Source: Phytophthora quininea (taxonomy: Eukaryota; Oomycota; Peronosporomycetes; Peronosporales; Peronosporaceae). From it: a DNA stretch of 64,000 nucleotides. The notes below the pieces were generated by a model, which was not told where the DNA came from, did no database searches, and was given only the letters and a program-made list of their open reading frames with translations. The position numbers and the translations under genes are program-made. This document shows, piece by piece, positions 9,067-19,118 of the stretch (position 1 is the stretch's first letter; the number at the start of each line of letters is the position of its first letter). The DNA lies in contig JAAVTG010000565.1 of NCBI GenBank assembly GCA_011947345.1, positions 186,001 to 250,000 of the forward strand. The letters run 5' to 3'.

Positions 9067-10001
9067 ATGAGCTTCGACGACCGCGAGACGCGCACGAGCT
9101 TCGCAGACAGTTTCGTGCGGTGGCCGCTGCGCGACTGCAGCGGCGTGCACGACTCACTGCCCGAGGAGGAGATGGAGTCCTGGTTCGCGCGCTGGCGCCG
9201 CACCCGAGGCAAGCCCGTCACGGAGACTCTCTCCGTGACCCAACGTTCGATCGACCAGGCGTGGACCGCGTTCGTGCTGCGCTGGAACGCTGAGACGGGT
9301 CCGCAGTTTCGCCGGCTGATCGAGGCTCGTGAGGAGACTCACGAGCGCTTGTCGGTGGCGGTGCGGCGGCGAGGGTCTGCAAGCTGTCGTGGGTGGCAGA
9401 TCGGCTCTGCCGCTACGCCCATTACCTGGAGGGCTGTGCTGAGTGCCGCAAGTACAGGCCCCCGCGACCGACGGAGCGGGAGTGGTCCTGCTTCCTGGTG
9501 GACTTGCCGCTGTCGGAGGAGGAGCACAGCTGGATTGGTCATTATCGTCGCGAGTTACATGAAGCTCGCGGCGGCTCGCTGCCGCAGCCGATTGAAGACC
9601 CGTCTCGTACGCGTCAAGCAGACCTGGAACGTCCGCAAGCAGCACCGCCCTCGGCTTCCAGCTGTCATCCAGTGGCCCCACCCAGCGCACCAAGTATTGG
9701 CGGTGCGCAGGGATATCAGTGTCGCCGCGGCGAGGGCCGCGACCGCGTCGGGCACCCCGAGTGTCGTCGTGCCGAAGAATCGATTCGACGATGTGACGGA
9801 TATTCCCTGCCGCATCGACCAAGGGAGCCGGACCGTCGCGTTCAAACGGGGGTGGGTGGGTGGCAGGACGCTGCGGCTGCGCAACGTCTTGATTGGCTGG
9901 AACGTCGCGTGGATTAGCTGGAGTGGGAGAACGCCGTGTTGTGGCGTCAGCTGAGCCAGCAGCAGGCGCAGCGAGGATCGGCGCCGGACTACCGCCGCTA
10001 G
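9067..10001 (+). pseudogene. antisense ORF of element 2 (broken)
   Basis: Homologue of the 1551-2456 ORF in the same place relative to the 3' LTR. It starts at ATG 9067 (ACCACC before it). The N-terminal domain keeps RDCSG, RWRRTRGKP, WTAFVLRWN. A one-base shift near 9365-9395 moves the rest to another frame, where the Cys/His cluster (CRYAHYLEGCAECRKY), LSEEEHSWIGHYRRELHEAR and the coiled coil are preserved. An in-frame TAG at 9915-9917 precedes the final stretch, which ends SAPDYRR and a stop at 9999-10001, matching APDYR of element 1. Protein similarity with strongly diverged DNA suggests past selection on this product. Confidence 0.65.
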
Positions 10002-13000
10002 GCAACGACGCTGGTCGGTAGCGACGAAGTCGACCGACGTAAAACGTAGGGTGTAGCTTGAGCGTAGGCGGTAGCTGTAGCCGGTAAGCATCTCCAGTGA
10101 CTTTCAACACCTTGAATGGGCCAATGTACCGTGGCGCAAGCTTGTTTGCGCCCAGATTCGTCACAAGCGTTGGGGAAATTCCATTGGTAGATAATAGGAC
10201 TTGGTCCCCAACGTGGAACCTTTCCACGTTTCGGCGCCCGCTGCGGTACGCATTCTCCTTCTGGCGTTCGACGGCAGCAGCGATCGCATCGCGGACGTAG
10301 CGGACAATCGACTCGCGCTGTTGCACGAACTCGTGGACAGCCGCAGCGTCGCTTCGCTGCGGCGCCGCGTTGGGCGCAAAGTTTGCTGGCGGTGGCTCAG
10401 TAGCCGCTACCGGATCAGGAGCAGTGTGAAGCTCAGCTGCGCGACGCGGACGCGGGTTGATCAGCATCCGACTGGTCCGATAGGCAACGTCTCGTGGAGA
10501 GGCAGTCGCCGCCCGCGCGGCGGCCCGTGTAAGAGGACCCTGGCTGGGGACCCGCGTGGGAGACCTCGTGCTCACCGCGTTCACATTGGAGTCAGCGGCC
10601 ATCTCGTGCGTCGATGCGGAGGCGCCACCAGTGGAAGTGGGAGTCGCAGCGTCGTGATTCCCTGACAGCTGAACTGGAAGGGGCGCTCCAGCCCCAGGAG
10701 CGACGGAACGCGCGGATGACGGCCAAAGTTGACGAAGAATGGCGTCAAGCCAGTCGATGCGTGCACGGCGTTATTGATGGCGAACTCCACCATCGGCAGG
10801 AAAGAGCTCCATGACTTGAACGACGTGGCGTAACTCCTCAGCACGTCTTCGACAACCCGGTTAACGCGTTCGGTCTGGCCATCGGTCTCAGGATGTGACG
10901 CGGTGGACATCGCCAACCGCGTCCCGACAAGTTTGAAGAGTTCCGTCCAGAAAGCTGCAGTAAAACGTGGGTCTCGATCGGACACAATGGAGGACGGAAG
11001 TCCATGGTGGCGATACACTGTGTCAAGAAACAGCGCCGCCGACTGAGACGCGGTGATCGAGGAGGCCACGGGAGCAAGATGGGCCATCTTGCTAAATCGG
11101 TCGACGAAAACAAGTATGCCTGTGCGGCCCTGAGCATCTCGCGGCAGACCAAAGACGAAATTCATGCTGACCGATGTCCACGGACCCGTCGCGACTGGGA
11201 GAGGTCGAAGCGGAGCCTACTTCGACGGCGGGGCTTCACGCGTTGGCACGCTTCGCACGAGCGTACCCACTTCCGCACCCACTTATACATGTGCGGCCAG
11301 TAGAAGTCGCGCGAGAGCGACGCGAAGGTCTTCTCGCGTCCCAGGTGGCCACCGCTGGGCGTATCGTGGAACTCATGGATCAGTCGGGCTCTGAGATCAT
11401 CGTCAAGCGGGACGACGATGCGTGGCGGGTCCGCGCGATCGACGCGGAAGGTCAGCAGATCTCCATCGAGACTGTAGCGGTCGACACGGGCGCGGCTGCG
11501 AGGGGACAAGCGGCGCCGCGCCGCTGCTGATGGTTCTCTCAGGCACTTGATCAATTCGGAGCACGCCTCGTCCGACTCGTACGCAGTCGCGATCAGGTCT
11601 CGGAGCGGAGTGGTCGCTGTGACTTCAACAGCAGCGACTTCATCAGCGGTGCACACAGCGCAATCGTCGTCATCCTCGTCACCAACGGCATGGCGGCCCG
11701 ATTGCACGTAATCCGGTCGACGCGAGAGCGCGTCGGCGAGGATGTTGGTCTTGCCCGGCTTATAATGAACGACGAAGTTGTACTCCGAGAACAACGATAG
11801 CCAGCGCGCCATGCGCTGTGACAAATGAGGACTCTTCGTCGCCGTCCGGAGCGAAGCGTGATCCGTGTACACCACGAACGTACTTTCGCCCAGGAGGTAC
11901 ACGCGGAACTTGATGAGGGCGTAGCGCATCGCCAACAACTCCTTGTCATGGACCGGATAATTCCGCTCCGCGGGCTTCAATTGGCGCGATTGGTAACTTA
12001 CCACTCGCTCGCGTCCATCGTCATCAAACTGCATCAAGGCGCAGCCGATTGCAAAGTCGCTCGCGTCACACACCACGTGAAAGGGTTTCGCGTGGTCCGG
12101 AAGCATCAATACGGGCGCGGTGGACAAGCTGGTCTTCACCGCGTCGAAGGCTGTTTCGTGCTCGGGGCGCCACGACCACGTGGCGTCGGCTTTCAGGAGT
12201 TGCGACAGCGGCCGAACAGTCGAAGCAAAGTTCTTCGAGTAGTGGTGGAGATATGTGGCGAGTCCAAGCCACTGCCGGAGTTGTTTCTGGTCCTGCGGAG
12301 TCGGCCAAGCGCAGATCCCCGCGATCTTCTCCGGGTCGGCGCGAACGCCGTCCTTGCTGACGTAGCTCCCGAGTACTGGAATCTCGGGAGCACAGAAGAT
12401 GCATTTCTTCAAGTTGGCGTACAGCTTGTTTGCCCGCATCACCTCGAACACCTTGCGGAGGTGTTGAAGGTGGACGTCGACATCCGTCGTGCCGCTCTCG
12501 GCACGACTGTGAATGAAGATGTCGTCGAAGTAGCTGGGCGCGAAGTCTCGATACGGACGCAGTAGGTTGGACACCATGCGGTTGAAAGTGGCAGGGGCAT
12601 TCTTGAGCCCCTGCGGCATCACGAGCCATTCCCAGAGCATGCCGCTGGGCGTGCTGACCGCAGCCAACGGCACGTCTTCTTCACGCATCAGGATTTGGTA
12701 GAAGCCGTCCATGAGGTCGATAGCACTGTACACAGTGCTGCCTGACATAGTGTCGAGCGCCATGTCCTTCCGCGGGATCGGCGTCTGCGCCGGGATGGTG
12801 GCGTCATTGAGCTTGTTGAAGGCGTGGACAATGCGCCAACCGCCCGTCGCCTTCTTCACACAGAACGTAGGACTGGAGTGTGGAGAGAGGCTTTCACGGA
12901 CGTGGCCGGCTTGCCGGCGACCCTCGAAGAACGCATCAATTGCTTCGACTTGGTCGCGGGGAAGCGGCCATTGTCGCGTCACACAGTACTTCGATCCGGG

Positions 13001-13579
13001 AACGAGATCAATTTCGTGTCGAACACCACGATCGGGGGAGTTCAGCCGGAACCTTGTCGGGGAAGATGTCGATGAACTCGCGAACCAGCGGAGCAACCGG
13101 GTTACCAGCGGCTTCGAGTGCTGGTAACGACTGGGCCAAGTAGCGGGCCTCGCGGGCGGACTTAGGCTCAGCGCCTTTCGGGCGTTCCGGGTATCGGACG
13201 CTGTGTCACCAGCATCTACATCGACATCCGCGATAGTCGCGGTGTTGTCCGCGACGATCATGGAAACCTGCTCGATCTCACCATGTTTCAAGTCGTGGAG
13301 GAAGTGTTTCCACGACAGGCCAGGCAACTTGGTGATCTCGGACGCATCGCACGGCGGGCGTGCGACCTCGACATTGTGCATACGCGGGATCGATGCCGCG
13401 TCATCCCCCATCAGAACGGAGATAACCTCGGAGTCAGACGCGTCTGACTCACTCGGAGGAGCGCGGGGTCGCCGGGGCTGGCGGCGACCACGGCGACGGA
13501 CTGGCCGGGTGAACTCTTCCGTAGCAAGCAGTGGGAGACCACGCTCGACCAAGGCTGCTGTACTCAGACGCCGAGACAC
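9154..13579 (-). pseudogene. Pol of element 2: RT, RNase H, integrase, chromodomain
   Basis: An 805-codon frame (11162-13579) holds RT (SYFDDIFIHSR), RNase H and the integrase zinc domain. A one-base shift near 11225 moves the integrase core to the frame at 10581-11165 (SIVSDRDPRF, TDGQTERVNR). A further shift leads to the tail with chromodomain (YLVRWVGPLDDSWKP, near 9660-9720). The chromodomain has SWKP where element 1 has the more usual SWEP. The first part of the long frame runs through the RT N-terminus out of register at the same C-run as element 1. The 12170-13960 tract is identical to element 1 apart from one base near 13190. Confidence 0.88.
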
Positions 13580-15469
13580 GACATCGGCGTCGACTCCATC
13601 AGGAGCCCCTGCTCGACCACATGCGGGAGCCCCTGCTCGACCGCGCGTGGGAGACCACGCTCAACCACATCTTCTTGTTCATCGTCAACGGAGAGCCGCT
13701 GCTCATCCGGGTGTGGGAACCCCTGTTCGACCACGTTGTTGTCCGCCGTCGAGAGCCACTGCTCATCGGGACGTGGGAACCCATGCTCGACCACGTCAGA
13801 CACGTCTTGAGGCACCTGCTCAAGACCGGCGCAGGATGCGTGCTCGCATGCCGCACACGAAGGGCCATCGCCCACTTCAGGTGCGGCATGGGTCATGGAG
13901 TCGGAGTCCATGACTGCAACATGCGGCCATCGGTTCGGCGTTCCGCGCAAGAACGCCAGTACTGCATTCACGTCGATGTCACGAGGGCGGACCGTACCAG
14001 TCAGCCAGTTAATCTCAGGCTGGTGCCAGGCGAGCCATGGGATGCCGAAGACGCAGTCAAACGAGCCACTCAGCTCGATCACGAGGAACTCTTCGGAGCT
14101 TCGGAATCCGTCAAACTCGTACGTGAAGGTCGTAGAGCGCCGCGGCGTACGCCGTGGCTTGCCATCGGCGTATTTCACGATCATCTCTCCCGGACCTTCG
14201 CGAAGGCGCAGACCCGCCGGTAACACCGACAAGCTCCCGGCGCGGACGAAATTGTTCGTCGCGCCCGAATCCAGCAGCGCGCGAAGCGGCCGCTTCGCGC
14301 CATCAACGTGAACGTTGAGGACAATCAGTCTCGAGTCGCTGCCGGAGGTGGTGGCAAATAGTTGTGCACGAAGCACGGAAGGGCTAGGAGGAGGCTCTGC
14401 CACCAGAGAGCCATCGCTCCTTCCACGACCAGTAGGGCGCCCCACGCCTACTGGTTGTCGCCGTTTTTTGACTCGGCGACGGTACCATCAGCATCTTCGG
14501 CGACGACGTGCCCCAAGACCGGAGCGGGAGCGCGGCACACAGCCGCGCGATGTCCAAGCTTGCGACAGCGGAGGCACCGCATGGGACGAGTGCTTCGGCT
14601 AGGGCCCGCCAGAGGTGGTCGGGCAGACGACATTGGCGCCGGACTGGGGCGCCGGCGCCCGTGGTAGTCCTGAATGGCGTCAAGCTCCATGGGCTCAGGC
14701 TCCGTGACGGAAGGGACAGCGAGGGAGAACGCCTCAGAAGCGGACACGCTGTAATCTTCACGTAGTGCTGTCTTGAAGGCTTCTTCAAGTGAGCCTGGTG
14801 TCTTCCTGGTCAGATAGAAACGCTGGTAGCCGGCGTTCATACCAGAGATGAAGACATGGACTTGAGTCGCCATGTCCACCGGATTCGTCGTGACGCACGA
14901 CACCAGGTGTCGTGCCCGCTGAATGTACTCGAGCATGGACATCTGTCCCTGCTTGAGAGACAGAAAAGCCGAGCGTTGGACACGCTCGTCTTGAGGAGGC
15001 TCGAAGGCCAGGCGGAGATCACCCTTCAGTGACTCCATCGTCGAGAAGCAGGAGGCGTCGGCGACGAGCTTGCCGAGCGCCCATTCCTTGGCCTTCCCGT
15101 CAACTTGGACAATAGGAACCGGGTACGAGCGAACTCGGTAGACAACTGCCGAGCTTCGATCGCGATGTCGATCTCACAGAACCAGCGATTCAGCTGGAGG
15201 CGAGCGTCGCCCTCACCGCTGTAGCTGGATACATCGAGCTTCACGATGTCGGTCTTGTTCTTGGTCGGCGAGTTCACGCGCCATGAACTCATGAGCAGCC
15301 AGGCGTTGGGCAGTCTCCGTTCCGGTAGTCAGCAAGGTCTTGATGACTCCTTCTCCGGACACCGCGGCAAGGCGGTGTAGCGCCACCCACTCAAACACGG
15401 ATAAGTGGGGAAGTTGGCATGCTCGAGGGCAGCACCAGCCCCTTCGTTGAAATTGGAAGCGTCGTTCAT
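13564..15469 (-). pseudogene. Gag and protease of element 2
   Basis: The likely Gag start is ATG at 15467-15469. Capsid and CCHC knuckle (CLRCRKLGHRAAVC) lie in 14448-15038. The protease (LLDSGATNNFVRAGSLSV) and the repeat-bearing linker form one 293-codon frame (13564-14445). A deletion of about 28 bases near 15270 and a lost base near 15105 break the capsid region. Knuckle-to-protease is almost continuous, differing by one frame near 14460. Confidence 0.8.
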
Positions 15470-15502
15470 GGTCGTGTGGGCGGACTACGAAGTGCTACCA
15501 GT

Positions 15503-15655
15503 TGTAACGGGGCGGTGCTCCTTGTTTGTAGTAAATGAAACTCTGACTTGTATTTAGTTGAGCGGCGCCGGGAGGCGCCGCTGGACCAACAATTCTGAAC
15601 TCTATCCTATTGGTCGCCGTGGTGCACGGCGACCGTGTGACGGACTCCCGTCACA
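15503..15655 (-). repeat. 5' LTR of element 2
   Basis: 153 bp partner of 8871-9023. The 10-bp hairpin at 15612-15634 has loop GTG, the inverse of CAC in the other LTR. Followed by target duplication GCTGC (15656-15660). Confidence 0.95.
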
Positions 15656-16383
15656 GCTGCCGTGCCGCCCTTCTTCCCGAAATCGTGGCGATACACGGTC
15701 TCCGTATTGCGATAGACCAGCAAGTCCCCACCTTCATGCAAACTTGGTGGCTGGATCACCAGCGTTGCGATCATGCCGTCTTCCTTCTCGGTATCCTTGT
15801 GCTTGTCAAAGTGGCCTCCTTCTCCATACACGAGAAGTTTGTAGAGCTTGGTCTGCAGCGGAACATCCTTGTATCCCAACCGTTCTGCGATCGTCTCGGC
15901 CAGTTCTTCAAGTCCGTTCTGCCACATGGGATTTGTTAGCTGCACTTGGCTCGGTGCTAATTGCCAGCTCTTGCGGACGCTTTCGTCGACCTTCGTCTCG
16001 CGGTGTTTTCCGAACGGAGATTTCTCGCACACTTGGATCAGTCTTTGCGCTGTGTCTTCGTTTAACGGGATTGAGATCGACCCAACACCTTCAACTGCCA
16101 ACCCTGGCGCTGATGGCAACGTGTTTGCTTGCCCACCGAAGCTGAATTCGCCAGCTTGTGTGTCCACTCGACGCAGCAACTTGTTAATCTTCAAACAAGC
16201 AGCTCCTGACGGCACTGGTACATCAGCCGAAGTGCCTTTGCCCCCAAAGGGCCATCGCTTGAAGAAATCGTTGTTCTCGTTCTGGTAGACTTCGCTGCCA
16301 GCCATGACTTCCTCATCTTCCATCAATTCTTCGTCTTCCTCGTCGTCGTAGGAGTCATCGCTGTTCCAGCAGCAGGCGCCCAT
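15656..16383 (-). pseudogene. 2OG-Fe(II) oxygenase-like gene copy 1, N-terminal segment
   Basis: Starts MGACCWNSDDSYDD followed by an acidic stretch, then a family N-terminal domain (FKRWPFGGKG, GEFSFGGQAN). The double-stranded beta-helix core follows, with GEGGHFDKHKDTEKEDG supplying the proximal iron His and Asp (HKD, minus strand 15793-15801) and PSLHEGGDLLVYRN. The distal His and 2OG-binding Arg are in the segment at 8140-8870. The family resembles prolyl-4-hydroxylase-type 2OG dioxygenases. ATG 16383 is preferred over 16422 because an initiator-like TCATTCTCAAAC lies between them. This copy keeps the full iron triad but is cut by element 2 at 15655. Promoter faces the paralogue at 16529. 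Confidence 0.82.
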
Positions 16384-16528
16384 TGCTTTGGGGGAAAGTT
16401 TGAGAATGAATACAGACAACAAAGAGCTACGTTGTCAAAATCCTTCACTCAAAAACGTTTGACTAAGAAACAAGTCAAGTTGAAGTTGTCCTGATCTACT
16501 GAATCTTGTTATTTGATCGTTGGCCGAG
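16384..16528. promoter_or_regulatory. 145-bp divergent promoter between two 2OG-oxygenase paralogues
   Basis: Short AT-rich spacer between start codons of the minus gene (16383) and plus gene (16529). The minus strand at about 16396-16410 reads TTCATTCTCAAACTTT, a good match to the oomycete initiator plus flanking region, about 15 bases before the minus ATG. No equally clear initiator was seen for the plus gene. Confidence 0.5.
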
Positions 16529-19018
16529 ATGGCACGGACCAAGCAGACGGCGCGGAAGTCGACGGCAGGTACAGCCCCACGCAGACTACTATCCACGAAG
16601 GCAGCGCTTTATGAGCGACAACGGGAGGCGGAGAAGAAGGCCCTAGCGAATGAGCAGGCCGCGTGGCCGTTCGGCTGCGAAGGAGAATCGGAAGTCGTCA
16701 TCACCCCATCTGGAAGAAAATTAAATAAAATCAACATACTACTGGAGAAGGCAGAGGTGGATGCTGGTGGGTTCTCCATTGGAGGGCAAGCAGAACTGCT
16801 GCCAGTGCTCCCTGGGCTTACGGTGGAAGGAATAGGAATTATCCAACTACCATTTTCCCTGACAAGCTATTGCCAAAGTGTGAGCAAGATCAAGACGAGA
16901 AGAACACTTGGAGATTGAGACCGGAGCTAGTAACATTCCAAAACCCATTATGGAAGACAGGGATGGAGAAGCTGTGTGCTTTAGTTGGAGATAGACTGGG
17001 GTTTAAAGGTGCTCAGATGAAGAGTCAACTCCAAGAGTTGGTGGTGTATGGAGAAGGAGCAAAAGCAGAGAAACATCAAGAAGAAAAGAAAGAGGGAGTT
17101 CTAGCGACACTTGTGATCCAACTCCCGTCAGAGCATGAAGGAGGGGCTCTCATCGTATACAGGGGACGAGAGCTGGCGTTTCGCTACGAGTTTGGACAGA
17201 AGGATAAATCATCCCAATTTCTGCCGTTCTACGCGGTGCATTACACTGACGCTCTCCATGAACGGGAGGAAGTGAAGAGCGGGTTTCAATTAGTATTGAT
17301 GTACTCGTTGTCATTACCAGCGCAATTGCTCCATTTGCAAGATGCTAAAGGGGACAGATCCCTCAGTGAAGAATTAGCGGAAGTGTTGAAGGACGTGACG
17401 CCAGAAGAAGAATGTTTCGCGTTGTTGCTGTCGAATAAGTACACCGATGCGGACATACGTGAGAGATGAGTAGATGCGCTTCGTCGGGTGGATAAAGCGC
17501 GATTCCGAGCACTACGGGAGGCGAATAGTTTGATCCCCGAAGACAAGGGGTTTGTATTTCATATCGCGGAGCTTTCGCGTCAAATCCAGTACTTTGACTT
17601 GGACAGCAGCTCAAAGAAAGTCGCGATGGAGGATTACACTGGTGAATACGCAGAATGGGAGGAATATGACCGAAGTGATGTTGTCACGTGGTACTCTAGT
17701 GTAGGTATGAACTTTGGAGACACCGTGACGATGTATGCTTCGGGGTATGAAGATGGTGATCTCAAAACTACACTTACGCCTGCATTCCTAAACCCAAGTA
17801 AGAAAACGCTTTCGCAACTTTGGGAGGAGCACGATAGCAAACCTTATGAAGGTAATAGTGGGGACAGAATGATGAAGACGGTGGCGAGTCGCTATGCTGT
17901 GTTTGCGTGGCCTGCGAAGAAAAACGTTGACTACGCGTTGGATACCATCAACAGTGACGCTGCTGCCGCTGCGCTTCAGAAACAGCAATCTGTTCCTGCT
18001 GAAACTCTTCGAGCATTTATGGAGAAGGCATCCCACCCCAAGGACACGAAAGCATTTTCGCTGAATTTCTGTCGCATTATGGCCGATCTTATTGTGCAAT
18101 CTGGCGACACTGGTATAGTGGGTATGTTTTTCAGCAAGTTTTTCGATTCCCTGTCAGAAAAGCTGAAATTCGCTGACAGTATCACTTCACTCGTTAACGC
18201 TTTTAACTGGAATGACATTGGCGATATAATCCTGAAAGCTGTCGCCTCATCCGGTGATGAAGATGCTTATTCATGGCATTCAAAGAGTCAAGACAAGGGT
18301 CTCAAGATGACTTTGCTCGTCCTTAACGGTCTTGAGGCTGGGCGGGCTCAAACTTCTTTGCTGAATGCCGTCGTGCAAACAGCAGCTGATCTCACCTGAA
18401 GACTTTGCTCTCATCAGGATGTTTGGATCAACTTTGGAAAAAGGTTATCGCCAGTGACAACATGGACGCTCTCACCACTATGGTAAACCACTTCAGCGGA
18501 CTAGAACCGAAAGGTCTTGGTTCTATAGTCGCCAAAGTATTGCCATGCTTAGCTGAGCTGGACACACAAGACCAGAAGTTTATCGCGGTAGTTTCCATTG
18601 CCGAGCGTCGACTCGGATGGCTCTGCCAGCAACTTGGAAAACCTGTGCGACCGTTCTCTTGGATGATGCCCAAGGCGCAGTTCCCGGCCAATCCACGTGT
18701 TGAGTCCTTTTGCGGGGCCCCGAGCAGACCATGACGCACTCGGGCTTCAATAGTATCCGAGACGCTCGTCGTTGGACACACCACTCTCAGATTAATGCTT
18801 CGTTTTCGATGACTGCAGGAGGAAGTGGCCGGTCCGCGAGTGTGACGATCACTAAGACTCGCAGCTACCACGAAAGCCAGCACAACCTGAGGGCCGAGTG
18901 GCTGGTCGAAAAAGAAAAGCTGATTGCTGCACGATTCACTGCACCACCAAACACCAGCTCTCCACAAGTTGGTGAAAAGCGTCCGCGCGACGAACCCGAA
19001 GTCATTGTCATTGACTAA
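16529..19018 (+). pseudogene. 2OG-oxygenase-like protein with histone H3 tail at its N-terminus (copy 2)
   Basis: From ATG 16529 the product begins MARTKQTARKSTAGTAPR and continues RLLSTKAA, ungapped against the H3 tail (about 20 of 25 residues identical; K4, K9, S10, T11 and K23 kept; K14 is Thr, K18 is Arg). It then runs into the oxygenase family (AAWPFGCEGE, GGFSIGGQAE). The iron motif HxD is HQE here (17074-17082), so catalysis is doubtful; FYAVHYTDALHE and GFQLVLMYS keep the distal part. The long helical C-terminal region ends GEKRPRDEPEVIVID: a basic patch followed by a SUMO-interacting-like motif. Lesions: frame shifts near 16865, 18400 and 18708, and TGA at 17467 where paralogues have Gly. 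It is either a decayed gene or one with assembly errors. The real start is the ATG, not the upstream TTG. Confidence 0.75.
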
Positions 19019-19118
19019 TATGCAACGAATCTAGCGATTCAAGACTCAAAACTTACTACTTTACTGAAGAGATCATTTGATTAGAAAAGTAGTCTCCTTT
19101 CGTGCGAGTTAAGAGAAG

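Larger units (their letters stand above)
8871..15655 (-). mobile_element. Ty3/gypsy chromovirus, element 2
   Basis: A second full-length element, same orientation and organisation as element 1, flanked by the duplication GCTGC (8866-8870 and 15656-15660). Its 153-bp LTRs differ at two single bases plus a three-base hairpin loop, so it is older than element 1. Most of the interior (from about 10085 to the primer site) closely matches element 1, but the LTRs and the segment carrying the antisense ORF (9024-10080) belong to a different lineage. Gag has a deletion of about 28 bases near 15270 and a one-base loss near 15105; the integrase is shifted near 11225. Confidence 0.95.

Noticed and set aside
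11825..12565. 246-codon plus-strand ORF opposite RT of element 2
   Set aside because: It is the exact shadow of the RT/RNase H coding strand, with no start context and no conservation beyond what the RT frame imposes.
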